A stretch of DNA of 64,000 nt from Fistularia commersonii (lineage: Eukaryota > Chordata > Actinopteri > Syngnathiformes > Fistulariidae). Each line of letters starts with the position of its first letter. Positions within the stretch are counted from its first letter, which is position 1. The notes beneath the pieces were generated by a model, which saw only the letters and a program-made list of their open reading frames with translations, was not told the DNA's origin and did not search any database. The DNA lies in contig JBBMNZ010000053.1 of the NCBI GenBank assembly GCA_037954325.1, positions 482,501-546,500 on the forward strand, in the 5' to 3' direction. The position numbers and the translations under genes were made by a program. Shown piece after piece: positions 48,353 through 58,337 of the stretch.

Positions 48353-48924
48353 CCTTTGTACACCTTGGTAATGGGCAACCCCGTATCTGACCGTGTGACA
48401 CAGCCAAGCAGTGCAGACAATGTGAGACGATCAACTAGAACCAAAAAGAAGCCCAGTTACTTTAATAGTTATGTGACTAGTGCTATTGACGATGACCAAG
48501 TGTTCACTAACATTGACTACTGTTATAGACTGGCGTGTGGTGTCCCACAGACATTTAAAGAGGCAAGGAGTTCACTTAATGCTGACAAGTGGATGAAATC
48601 TATGGACGAAGAGATGGAGTCATTGAGAGAGAAGAACACTTTTACCCTAACACAGCTACCCCAAGGCAAGTGTGCAGTGGGGGTGGGGGTGGGGGGTGGG
48701 GGGCGTAAGCGCTAAAAAGAAATGAAGATGGCACAAACAAATATAAAGCTCGGTATGTTGCTAAGGGCTACAGTCAAAAGTATGGCACGGATTTCGAGGA
48801 AACATTTTCTCCAACAGCAAATATGACAAGTGTGAGGGTGTTCATGCAGAAATCAGTTCCGGAAAATTTGTTCTTACACCAAATGGATGTAAAGACAGCC
48901 TATCTTCATGCACCCATAGATTGG
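48353..48924 (+). pseudogene. pol: Copia-B linker and RT start fragment
   Basis: Reads NVRRSTRTKKKPSYFNSYV, DYCYRLACGVPQTFKEARSS and KWMKSMDEEMESLREKN, the linker and RT lead-in absent from the arm copies. The same G-rich replacement and TAA occur at about 48670-48705. It then continues NEDGTNKYKARYVAKGYSQ to HQMDVKTAYLHAPID, where it breaks at 48924 into a GGT run of a composite module. Shares 48550-48924 with 46195-46565. Confidence 0.82.
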
Positions 48925-49065
48925 TGGTGGTGGTGGTGGTGGTGGTGTGTGGGGGGGGGGCGTTTCGGCTAATGCTATCAGCACAGCTATGATTATTCCC
49001 AGAACGTTGAGAACGAGCTCCCGGAACTCCAGACATGCGTATATAAAAGAGTGGAATTAAGGTGT

Positions 49066-49130
<65 letters not shown>

Positions 49131-49145
49131 TGTGTGTGTATGTGT
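48925..49145. repeat. Composite satellite module 4 with (TG)n
   Basis: GGT/G run, hallmark with CTATCAGCACAGC, CAGAACGTTGAGAACGAGC, TATATAAAAG at 49040-49049, (TG)n at 49062-49145. Confidence 0.8.
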
Positions 49146-50294
49146 GGGACAGAAATAATGTCGGGGACAGAAATTGTAATTAGCCTGCTGGCAGATGACA
49201 CAACCTTAGTTTTGAAAAATGAACATCAAGTCCCAATAAGCGTTGAAAAAATTAAAACATTCTCCAAGGCTTCAGGATTGTCATTAAACTTAAAGAAATG
49301 CAAACTTCTTGAGCTGCATGACTCACCACTAAAGGAAATCAGCAATGTTCCTATCAAATCAGAAATAAAATACTTGAGCATTTTCCTATCTAAGGACCAA
49401 AAGTTAAATCAGTCCAGGAACATTGAATCTAAACTGAATCAAAGTAAAGCTAAATTGAATATATGGCTCCAAAGAGATTTATCAATATTAGGCCCGATAT
49501 ATTTGACTAAAATGGAATGTTTATCCAGATGTATATACCCAGTGTATTCCAATGCTGCTCCAAATCAACTCATAAAATCTATTAACCAAATAAATTTCAA
49601 CTTTATCTGGAGGAACAGACCACACCATCTAAAAAAATCACATATGGGGAAAGAAACAAGTGAGGGAGGGCTGAAAGTGATAGAGTTGGACTGCCTGAAT
49701 GGGACATTGAAGGTGAACTGGTTGAAATCCTGGATCAAACATCATCATTTTTTCTGGTATTGTACTCCAAACTACTTATTCAACAAAGTCGGTGGCCTAA
49801 GTCTTCTACTTATCTCTGACTTGGATATCAACAAGATTCCTGTCCAATTTTCAGAGTTCCATAAACAAATACTATGATACTGGAAAATGATATATGTACA
49901 CAATTTCTCACCACACAGTACAATAATTTGGAACAATAGATATGTACTGCGTGGCAACAAACCTCTGTTTTACAAGGAATGCTTTGAGAAAGGTATATGG
50001 TCAATAATTGACTTGATGGATGACAATGGCAGTCGTCTAGACTATGAACAGTTCTGTACTACACACAGATTTAAGCCTCCCATATTAGAGTTGATAAAGT
50101 TACGAAACGCACTGCCTCGACAATTTGTATTCCTGACCAAAAATATAATGACGCACCGAACCGTACAACCACAGTTACCCCGACTATCACTCCAGGGAAT
50201 CTCAATTCTGGACAGAAAGTGCAGCAACTCCTTTATTAGGACATGTTTCACAGGAAACTTGTTCCCTGGACGTCAAAACAAAAATAATATTTGA
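49146..50294 (+). pseudogene. LINE ORF2 C-terminal half, copy 3
   Basis: RT catalytic ADD at 49191-49199. TGA at 49875 replaces the TTA of copy 2, next to where copy 1 has TAA; the frame then runs from YWKMIYVHNF to 50294. Two different nonsense changes at adjacent codons in copies 1 and 3 show independent decay after duplication. Confidence 0.85.
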
Positions 50295-50388
50295 AATAAA
50301 TTTGATAAGGAATCGACTGCCACGCTGCAAACTATGTGTCTGACTCTACCCATACCCCCCAAGGCAAGAAGAGACCCACTTCTAAATT

Positions 50389-50691
50389 ATGAATGACATC
50401 TACCCATCTAAGGAATTATTGCGGGTACGCTTTACTTTTGAAGATAATATTTGTACATTTTGTGAAGACAACATTGAAACCATTGACCATATATTTTTTC
50501 TCATTCTCATTCCATCGTCACCAGTTTCCCTCTCAAAAGATGATATCACATTTGGTTTACTTATAAGCAACATAACAGATGAACTCTGTGTCAATGTTCT
50601 TTTAGGCCTGGCCAAGTTCCTCATTCACAAAAACAGAATGCAAAAATGCTCCCCAAATTTTAATTTCTTCATAAACGATTTTGAATTATAA
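50389..50691 (+). pseudogene. LINE ORF2 C-terminal tail, copy 3
   Basis: The same shifted frame with CTFCEDN and IDHIFF (Thr to Ile against the other copies). No protein expected. Confidence 0.75.
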
Positions 50692-51280
50692 AAAAAAATC
50701 CTTAAAACTTATGGAAAAATCCAAAAACTAAAAAATATACAGTTACCCATGTCTGAGATTCCTTTTTTTGGAAAAAAAGAAAAACAACTTAATTACATGT
50801 TATATTCCCCTTGCAATTTTTTTTTCGTTTTAATTTTTTATTTGTCTATCTATTGATTTAATTATTTCCTTTTAATTTCTTTTTTTGTCTAGCACTGTAA
50901 ATTTCTCACAAACCGTTAACACTATTAACTTCTGATTACATACAGAACAAATGTCCTTATGTCCGTTGCTTCCTCATCCCTGGTTGTTTCATTGACATTC
51001 AGTTCTACCTTGCCATGTTTATTTGTACATTTGTATATTTGTGTGTACTATTTATGTTCAATTAAAAACAGTTTGATGTCTGAGATTCCTTGTGAACGGC
51101 CAACTTAATTACATGTTGTATTCCCCTTGCAATTTTTTTTTTAGTTTTTAATTTTATTTTTCTATCTATTTATTTAATTATTTCCTTTTAATTTTCTGTT
51201 TTTGTCTGGCATTAAAAATTTCTCGCAAACCGTTAACACTATTAACTTCTGATTACATACAGAACGAATGCCCTTATGTC

Positions 51281-51861
51281 CCCCCCCCCCCCGTCCCCCC
51301 CGCTTTTTCCTTACGGTGGCAGACACTGAGATCAAAAGCAAATGGGTGTCATTGTAATGCAGTAACAGGGTGATAACAGCCGTGTTTGAAGTGTGTAGGG
51401 GCTTATAGGAGAGCAGAAGCACGTCACGCTATTCGCCTGAGTTCGGAGGATCGGGAGTACCTGGTTCCGCAGCGGAGGAGCGGAGGAGCTGAGAAGCGGA
51501 GGAGCGGAGGAGATGTTTCTCTTCTCAGAGGCGGCGAGGGGGGGGGGGGGGGGGGGGGCAGGACCCCTTACCCTTATCCCCCGGACGTTTGAGTGGAGCT
51601 CCCGGACCTCCGGGCTCGCACATGCGAATGACTGGATGACAGGGAGTGCCAGGGCCTGGAGCGGATGAGCAGAGGAGAGGCGGAGGGCAGAAGCCCGGCC
51701 CAGTTCGGGAGTTCCAGGGTCCAAAGCGGGGGAGCGAAGAAGCGGAGGAGAGCAGAAGAGCAGAAGACTGGCCCGGAATTCACCGAAGTCCCGCAGATCG
51801 GGAGTTCCAGGGCCCGAGCGGAAGAGCGGAGGAGCGGAGGAGCGGAGCAAAGCGGAAGCCC
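51281..51861. repeat. Module fragment and GAGC pieces
   Basis: GGTGGCAGACACTGAG fragment (51316-51415), then AGCGGAGGAGCGG pieces with a 21-G run at 51538-51558 and GGAGTTCCAGGG units. The (TG)n-bearing Sat-GT part found at 43600-44200 is absent: CGGGAGTACC joins directly to TGGTTCCGCAGCGG. Confidence 0.8.
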
Positions 51862-52270
51862 GTCTTAACAACAAGGAAATTACAGATGAAGCTATAATTT
51901 CCACAGAAATCTTTAAATTCTATAGCCACCTATACACTTCGACATTATCAAAAAGCGATTGTGACTCCTTTCCAACAAATATTCCTCAATATATCCCAAA
52001 AATAAACAACAACAAACAACATATGTTTGTTTTGTATATGTTTATATATAAACAACAAAAAATATACAGTTTGATGTCTGAGATTCCTTGTGAATCGCCA
52101 ACTTAATTATATGTTGTATTCCCCTTGCAATCTTTTTTCGTTTTAATTTTTTATTTGTCTATCTATTGATTTAATTATTTCCTTTTAATTTATTTTTTTG
52201 TCTAGCATTGTAAATTTCTCACAAACCGTTAACACTATTAACTTCTGATTACATACAGAACGAATGTCCT
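51862..52270 (+). mobile_element. Internally deleted LINE, copy 3 (interrupted)
   Basis: Same inner join as copies 1 and 2. It is cut at GAATGTCCT by Copia-A3. The missing 3' end with poly(A) is found inverted at 57853-57981, so the two pieces were probably continuous once. Confidence 0.8.
52266..52270 (+). repeat. Target-site duplication (GTCCT) beside Copia-A3
   Basis: GTCCT adjoins the outer end of the minus-strand LTR. The partner, AGGAC, is at 57977-57981 before the 5' LTR of Copia-A2. The empty site is GTCCTTATGTCC at 45011. Confidence 0.8.
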
Positions 52271-52626
52271 TGATGCGTTTAAGTTTGCAGCTTCTTCGTT
52301 TTCCATGTTTCGGAAGGAATTCACAAGTTTGCCTTGTTTGAATCGTCTTTTATTTTCTTCTTCACAGCTCCGGGAATCAACATCGGTTAGCCATGGGACA
52401 TGTACAGTACAGAGTGAGGGAAAAATTCCCGCCAGCACCGCTATACCAAAAAAAAAACACTGACGTAGAAGTTAACGTCAAGTTAGCTGAACAGTCGCGA
52501 AAAACTAAAACAAGTCCCAAACCTTGTCATAAAGTGCCATGCATTTCCTGAGAGTAGATACAAATACAACATATGTATACTAGAATGTAAACTCAAATAA
52601 AACTAATGAGATCACCTATCTCAACA
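52271..52626 (-). repeat. 3' LTR of Copia-A3
   Basis: 356 bases, same length as the Copia-A1 and A2 LTRs. Reads TGTTGAGATAGG on the minus strand; the outer end is GCATCA rather than GCAACA. Confidence 0.93.
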
Positions 52627-52635
52627 CCCCCTCTT
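52627..52635 (-). other. Polypurine tract of Copia-A3
   Basis: AAGAGGGGG on the minus strand, directly before the LTR. Confidence 0.85.
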
Positions 52636-53608
52636 GATCTCAACATCCAAAAAAAAACTTTGGACATTTTAATTTCCAAAGAACCACTTTTTGAATTTTT
52701 CTATTTTTACCTTTGTCATGAGTTTTGTCGAGATGTCTGCCAACATGTCCTCTGATGGACAATAGATAAGATTTATTTAACCCTCACTGAGTGCTTCACG
52801 AATGAAATGATATTTTACATCAATGTGTTTTGACCTTTGTCTGTTTACAGGATTCTTACTCAGTGCGATGGCCCCCTGATTGTCTCCGTAGATTGTTGTG
52901 CAACTGTACATTTTGTTTTCCATACCGTTTAACAGTTGAGACAGGTACATGTTTTCTTGTGCGGTGGTGGCTCGGCCGATGTATTCAGCCTCACATGTTG
53001 ACAGGGCCACTGTGGGCTGTTTCCTTGACTTCCATGCAATGGCTGGGCCTTGTTTTGTTAAACTGAAACAGTAGCCTGTAGTGCTACGTCTGTCTTCTAC
53101 AGATGATGCCCAGTCTGAATCACTGTAAGCTATCAGGTTCAAATCCTCCTTATTTGTCTTGAAACTTAGTTCATAATCAGCTGTCCCCTTCAAATACCTC
53201 AGAACATGTTTTGCAGCTACTAAGTTTTCTACTTTTGGCATTGCCAGATTCTGTGATAGTTTGCTCACTATCCAGCTGATATCAGGTCTGGTGCAAGTCA
53301 TGGCATAAATAAGACTGCCTACAATCTCACGATATTCTTTGGGGTCGACAGGTTCACTTTGCTCATTTTCATCAGCTACAGGGATGCCCTCTAATTTTTG
53401 CTCACTTGGAGTAGATCTTGCTTTACATTCTGACATTCCAAATCTCTCTAGCATTTTTAGGATGTACTTTGATTTCATCCCCCTTTTGTTCAAATTGTAT
53501 GCCCAAAAAATATGATAGTTTCCCCAGGTCTTTCATGTTGAACTTGAATTTCATGTTCTGTTTAAATGTGCTGAGTGCATCATTGCTGCTTGCTGCAATA
53601 ATGAAATC
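52636..53608 (-). pseudogene. pol: Copia-A3 RT C-terminus and RNase H
   Basis: On the minus strand: FLGIQFEQKGDEIK, then a 14-base deletion between two CAAA copies that shifts the frame, then an open frame from YILKMLERFGMSEC through AYSDSDWASS, LSTCEAEYIG and GDNQGAIAL to TAA at 52777. That TAA is the one at 13025 in Copia-A1, so it existed before these copies separated. Beyond it the C-terminus has the extra A missing from A1 and A2 and reads on to KKWFFGN and a natural stop just before the polypurine tract. Confidence 0.9.
53591..53608 (+). repeat. Target-site duplication of RTE-1, 3' side
   Basis: TGCTGCAATAATGAAATC matches 55652-55669 at 17 of 18 positions. The uninterrupted site in Copia-A1 is 12182-12199. 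Confidence 0.88.
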
Positions 53609-55651
53609 TTCTTCTTCTTCTTTCGGCTTTTCCCGTCAGGGGTCGCCACAGCGAGTCAACCTTCTCCATCTAACCCTATTCTCTGTATCTTCCTCTCTCA
53701 CACCAGCTACCTTCATATCCTCTCTCACTACGTCCATAAATCTTCTCTTTGGTCTTCCTCGAGACCTATTGCCTGGCAGCTCCATTTCCAGCATCCGTCT
53801 ACCAATATATTCACTATCTCTTCTCTGTACATGACCGAACCATCTCAGTCTGGCTTCTCTGACCTTCTCTCCAAAACATCAAACATGTGCCGTCCCTCTG
53901 ATAGACTCATTCCTGATCCTATCCATCCTGGTCACTCCCAAAGAGAACCTCAACATCTTCATCTCTGCAACCTCTAGTTCTGTCTGCTGTCTTTTGGTCA
54001 TTGGAACAGTTTCTAGTCCAAATATCATCGCTGGTCTCACCACTGTCTTGTACACCTTTCCTTTTATTCTGGCCGATAGTCTTCTATCACATAGTACCCC
54101 TGACACTTTTCTCCAGCCATTCCAACCTGCTTGGACCCGTCTCTTCACCTCTTTTACGCACTCTCCGTTGCTCTGGACTGTTGACCCTAAGTACCTGAAA
54201 TCCTCCAGCTTCTTGATCTCCACTCCCTGTAGCCTCACCGCTCCACCCGAGTTCCTCTCGTTCACACACATATATTCTGTCTTGCTGTGACTAACTTTCA
54301 TTCCTCTCCTTTCCAGAGCATACCTCCACCTCTCTAGATTTTCCTCTACCTGTTGTCTGCTCTCACTACAGATCACAATGTCATCCGCAAACATCATGGT
54401 CCATGGGGATTCCTGTCTAACCTCATCTGTCAGCCTACCCATCACCATTGCGAACAAGAAGGGGCTCAGAGCTGATCCCTGATGGAGTCCCACCTCCACC
54501 TTGAACTTCTCGGTTACCCCTACAGCACACCGTACCAGTGTCTCACAGCTGGCATACATGTCCTGCACCAGTCTAACATACTTCTCTGCCACTCCAGACT
54601 TCCTCATACAATACCAGAGCTCCTCTCTTGGCACCCTGTCATATGCTTTTTCTAGGTCTACGAAAACGCAATGCAGCTCCCTCTGGCCTTCTCTGTACTT
54701 TTCTATTAGCATTCTCAACGCAAATACTGCATCTGTAGTACTCTTCCTAGGCATGAAGCCATACTGCTGTTCACAAATGCTGATTTCTGCTCTCAGTCTA
54801 GTTTCCACTACTCTTTCCCATAACTTCATTGTATGGCTCATCAACTTTATCCCTCTGTAGTTGCCACAATTCTGCACATCCCCTTTATTCTTAAAAATAG
54901 GCACCATCACACTTTGTCTCCATTCTTCAGGCATCTTCTCACTCTCTAAGATCCTGTTGAATAATCTAGTCAGAAAATCTACCGCTGCCTCTCCTAGACA
55001 CTTCCACACCTCCACAGGTATATCATCAGGACCAACTGCTTTTCCACTCTTCATCCTCTTCAATGCCTTCCTCACTTCACTTTTACTCATTTTTGCTACT
55101 TTGTGGTCTACAATAATCACCTCTTCTACCCTTGCCTCTCTTTCATTTTCCACATTCATCAGCTCTTCAAAGTACTCTTTCCATCTTCCTGTCACTCTTC
55201 TAGCATCTGTCAATACATTTCCCTCTCTGTCCTTTATCACCCGGACCTGCTGTACATCCTTTCCATCTTTATCTCTCTGTTTCGCCAACTTGTATAGATC
55301 ATTTTCAGCCTCCTTACTATCCAACCGAGCATACAAGTCATCATAAGCCCTTTGTTTTGCCTTTGCTACCTCTATCTTTACCTTTCGCCGCATCTCCCTG
55401 AACTCCTGTCTGTTCTCTTCAGTCCTCTCAGTATCCCACTTCTTCTTCGCTAACCATTTTCTCTGTATACACTCCTGCACTTCCTCATTCCACCACCAAG
55501 TCTCCTTATCTACTTTCCTTCCAGATGACACACCAAGTACTCTTCTACCTGTCTCCCTGATCACACTAGCTGTTGTTGTCCAATCATCTGGAAGCTCTCC
55601 CTGACCACCCAGACCCTTTCTCAACTCCTCCCTGAAAACCATGCAACACTC
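53609..55651 (-). mobile_element. RTE-1: RTE-clade LINE nested in Copia-A3
   Basis: 2,043-base, 5'-truncated non-LTR retrotransposon on the minus strand, flanked by an 18-base target duplication and ending in a (CTT)4 tail on the plus strand. It resembles fish RTE/Expander-type elements by its protein. The insertion lies within codons of the copia RT catalytic box. Confidence 0.9.
53640..55651 (-). pseudogene. RTE-1 reverse transcriptase
   Basis: Open for about 590 codons from 55651 to TGA at 53879. Order: basic coiled region (WWWNEEVQECIQRKWLAKKK), RT fingers (MPEEWRQSVMVPIFKNKGD, GNYRGIKLMSHTMKLWERVV), palm (QYGFMPRKSTTDAVFALR, FVDLEKAYDRVPREELW, GLHQGSALSPFLFAMVM), catalytic FADD at 54380-54391, thumb (GMKVSHSKTEYMCVNER) and RTE C-terminal block (VYKTVVRPAMIFGLETV, KMLRFSLGVTRMDRIRNES). 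The N-terminal endonuclease is missing. After TGA (Arg in RTE-2) the C-terminus continues to about 53,640. The open frame extends upstream to 55684 through copia codons (LWVDDLIIAA), a chance fusion. Confidence 0.92.
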
Positions 55652-55684
55652 TGCTGCAATAATTAAATCATCTACCCAAAGCAA
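55652..55684 (-). pseudogene. pol: Copia-A3 RT catalytic-box remnant and second target duplication
   Basis: Minus-strand TTTGGGTAGATGATTTAATT encodes WVDDLI of the copia RT; 55652-55669 is the 5' target duplication of RTE-1. At 55684 the copia sequence breaks and joins GGAGAAGGTTTGC of the inverted-repeat arm. Confidence 0.85.
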
Positions 55685-55694
55685 ACCTTCTCCA

Positions 55695-56165
55695 CGGCTC
55701 TAAACTCGTTCGTCGCCGCTACTCGGGGAACACCGGATGGCTTTCTCCCTCCGCTTCCTTACATTTTATGTCCGCTAGATGGCGGCATCCGACTGTGCAC
55801 AGCGCTTGGAGCTCCAGCAGGTGATCTGGCCGCTGTGTATGAGAGGAATAAACGAGTGGGGCCGTGAGTGCAATAAATCCCCCTCCACTTCTTACATGGA
55901 TGTTATCACCCTGTTACTGTATTTTAACGATACCGCTGTGTTTTCCACCTCAATGTTAAGCCGATTTTTAAACATTAAAAACCAAATTGCTCGATTCAGT
56001 GACACCGAGGCCGTGAGTGGAGGACTTATGGAGTTGACTCCTTCGCTTATTCATATGTGCATGTCTGGTGCTCCCGGAGCTTCACGCCGACGTCACGGGG
56101 ATCCGTGTCCGAAGAAGGTGCACCTTGGCCGGTCTGCGGGATCCTGTTGACCGGAAGCTGAGACT
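55695..56165 (+). repeat. Unexpanded ancestral module, right arm
   Basis: Mirror of 47211-47697. A plus-strand frame is open from ATG at 55779 (AGATGGCGG context) for 123 codons, beginning MAASDCAQRLELQQVIWPLC and ending CPKKVHLGRSAGSC. Its middle (YMDVITLLLYFNDT) matches translations of 18049-18170 and equivalents (NTAVITLLLHCNDT), and its end matches the IHMCVPNGPGAP-type translation of Sat-GT cores. I do not recognise the protein. The left-arm copy has a stop, so coding is doubtful. It could be a host exon, LTR or repeat fragment. Confidence 0.5.
55772..55786 (+). promoter_or_regulatory. CTCF-like motif (right arm)
   Basis: CCGCTAGATGGCGGC matches the CTCF core consensus throughout and overlaps the ATG of the 123-codon frame. 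Together with 47568-47582 it forms a divergent pair. Function is inferred from sequence only. Confidence 0.4.
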
Positions 56166-56217
56166 GGCCCTTGGAAATAAAACGGAAAATAATTAAGAGC
56201 ATATTTCTCAGTTAACA
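56166..56217 (-). repeat. Copia-B LTR start (right arm)
   Basis: Reverse complement of TGTTAACTGAGAAATATGC and the following bases, adjoining the polypurine tract and C-terminal copia fragment at 56218-56388. Confidence 0.6.
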
Positions 56218-57167
56218 ACGCCCCCACTTGCTCTCATATTATTGGTATCTTTGCCCATTTACATCAAAATAAAATACTCATGACCCAAACAACAAACAAC
56301 AACTTTGAAAAATTCAACAACTTAAACTGTGATGCAGGCTTTGTCATAACATGTGCCGGCATCTCTTGTGTTGGACAATACTGTAGGGCTACCTTTCCAC
56401 ATATTTTCTTTGTGACATCTTAACACACTCTTCTGACTGACATATTTTCTGGGTATTGATTTTGATCACTTTGCCCATGTCCTTCATTTTAAATCTAGCT
56501 GTAAGCATGATTTTCACCTCTTTCATTACTTCCTCATCACTCGCAGCTATGATTAAATCATCTACCCATATTATGATGATGACCTTGTCATTTTGGTTTT
56601 CTTTGACATAAACACAATGATCTGCTTCATTCTGAATAAAGTCATTGTCAATCAAGTAAGAATGGAGCATCAGATCCCAATGACGACCGGCTTGTTCAGG
56701 GACGTATAGTGACTTTTTAAGTTTACACACCAGCTTCTGTTTTTTATTTGTCACTTCATACCCTTCTGGTTGTTCTACACAGAGCTCACAATCTATGGGT
56801 GCATGAAGATAGGCTGTCTTTACATCCATTTGGTGTAAGAACAAATTTTCCGGAACTGATTTCTGCATAAACACCCTCACACTTGTCATATTTGCTGTTG
56901 GAGAAAATGTTTCCTCGAAATCCGTGCCATACTTTTGACTGTAGCCCTTAGCAACATAACGAGCTTTATATTTGTTTGTGCCATCTTCATTTCTTTTTAG
57001 CGCATACGCCCCCCACCCCCCACCCCCACCCCCACTGCACACTTGCCTTGGGGTAGCTGTGTTAGGGTAAAAGTGTTCTTCTCTCTCAATTACTCCATCT
57101 CTTCGTCCATAGATTTCATCCACTTGTCAGCATTGAGGGAACTCCTTGCCTCTTTAAATGTCTAACT
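56218..57167 (-). pseudogene. pol: Copia-B reverse transcriptase fragment (right arm)
   Basis: On the minus strand, open from 57123 to 56389 (244 codons): the G-rich replacement here stays in frame (GGGGGGWGAYALKRNEDG), then KYKARYVAKGYSQKYGTDFE, HQMDVKTAYLHAP, WVDDLIIAAS, ending VKMSQRKYVER. 56218-56388 holds the deleted join to the C-terminus (YCPTQEMPAHVMTKP) and the polypurine tract. It lacks the TAA found at 46348 in the left arm. Confidence 0.85.
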
Positions 57168-57168
57168 G

Positions 57169-57239
<71 letters not shown>

Positions 57240-57253
57240 TATCATCATCATCC
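57168..57253 (-). repeat. (GAT)n tract, right arm
   Basis: ATC repeats on the plus strand, one interruption (CATTATC) near 57238. Partner of 46099-46185. Confidence 0.88.
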
Positions 57254-57500
57254 TGGTCTGAGCTCATCTCTGTCTGGGTTTGTTGCTCTGGAGATGGGTT
57301 CGACACAAATTTTAGCAGTCTGTTTTAGTACTCTTTCACTATTTGGATAATATACAAAATAAGCTGGACTATTTTTGTCATATCCAATGAAAACTCCTTT
57401 CTCACCTCTTGAGTCAAGTTTCTTTTTGTTGTGCTTGTATGCATAGCACACAGCACCAAACTTTTGCATTTGTGACACATTTGGTTTCTTTCCCGTCGAG
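57254..57500 (-). pseudogene. pol: Copia-B integrase C-terminal fragment (right arm)
   Basis: Minus-strand TGKKPNVSQMQKFG to VFIGYDKNSPAYFVYYPN, with Lys where the left arm has Ile (TGKIPN). It ends at AGCCGAAACG of the composite core. Confidence 0.82.
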
Positions 57501-57852
57501 CCGAAACGCCCCCCCCCCCCCCCCCCACCACCACCACCACACACACATTAGCTCCTCCATTCATTCACATGTACACGCCGGCTGCTCCGGGAGCTCCACG
57601 CCGACGTTTCGGTGATCGATGTCCGCAGAAGGTGCACCATTGCCGGCCTGCGGTATCCTGTAGACCCCCCCCCTCCATACACACATGCAATACGCCTTGA
57701 AACGCATCGCTCGCACCGACGCGGGGAATCCTTTACCCTACTTCCACAGCAACGGCGAGAATCACATTGCGTCGGCCGCCGTGAGGAAGAGGGGGGGGGG
57801 GGCATTAAGGGGGGGAGAGAGAGAGACATGGAGATTTTCTCAGCCTCTCATT
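57501..57852. repeat. Composite satellite core (right arm)
   Basis: C-run and CCA repeats, diverged Sat-GT core in reverse (GGTGCACCATTGCCGG), the CGCATCGCTCGCACC piece and CTCAGCCTCTCATTC next to the LINE poly(T). No gene seen. Confidence 0.8.
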
Positions 57853-57981
57853 CTTTTTTTTTTTTTTTTTAATTGAACATAAATAGTACACACAAATATA
57901 CAAATGTACAAATAAACATGGCAAGGTAGAACTGAATGTCAATGAAACAACCAGGCATGAGGAAGCAAAGGACATAAGGAC
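57853..57981 (-). mobile_element. LINE 3' tail with poly(A), inverted
   Basis: Poly(T) at about 57854-57870, then the reverse complement of the LINE 3' end up to GGACATAAGGAC. Matches the piece missing from the LINE interrupted at 52270. Confidence 0.82.
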
Positions 57982-58337
57982 TGTTGAGATAGGTGATCTC
58001 ATTAGTTTTATTTGAGTTTACATTCTAGTATACATATGTTTTATTTGTATCTACTCTCAGGAAATGTATGGCACTTTATGACAAGGTTTGGGACTTGTTT
58101 TAGTTTTTCGCGACTGTTCAGCTAACTTGACGTTAACTTCTACGTCAGTGTTCTTTTTTTGGTATAGCGGTGCTGGCGGGAATTTTTCCCTCACTCTGTA
58201 CTGTACATGTCCCATGGCTAACCGATGTTGATTCCCGGAGCTGTGAAGAAGAAAATAAAAGACGATTCAAACAAGGCAAACTTGTGAATTCCTTCCGAAA
58301 CATGGAAAACGAAGAAGCTGCAAACTTAAACGCAACA
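57982..58337 (+). repeat. 5' LTR of Copia-A2
   Basis: 356 bases, TGTTGAGATAGG to AACGCAACA, AATAAA at 58254-58259. About six differences from its own 3' LTR. Confidence 0.95.

Larger units (their letters stand above)
49146..51280 (+). mobile_element. 5'-truncated L1/Tx1-like LINE, copy 3
   Basis: Same 5' end, coding order and double 3' UTR (50692-51280) as copies 1 and 2. It is closer to copy 2 in several shared variants (RNRPHH, YVLRGNK, SILDRKCSN). Confidence 0.85.
52271..53608 (-). mobile_element. Copia-A3: 3' part of a minus-strand copia element
   Basis: Contains the 3' LTR, polypurine tract, RNase H and RT C-terminal half of the Copia-A family. It is interrupted within the RT catalytic box by RTE-1; a further 33 bases of the same box lie beyond it at 55652-55684. 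Everything upstream of the box is missing and is replaced by inverted-repeat sequence. Confidence 0.9.
55695..57981 (-). repeat. Large inverted repeat, right arm
   Basis: Reverse complement of 45013-47690, without the 390-base extra segment of the left arm. Contains in plus order: ancestral module, Copia-B LTR start, Copia-B RT and integrase fragments (minus), G/C run, composite core, and a LINE tail with poly(T). It ends at AGGAC, directly before the Copia-A2 LTR. Separation between the arms is about 8 kb. Confidence 0.87.

Noticed and set aside
53879..55684. A 601-codon copia-RTE fusion gene
   Set aside because: The first 11 residues come from the interrupted copia. The target duplication shows a chance junction, and the protein lacks the endonuclease and ends at a premature stop.
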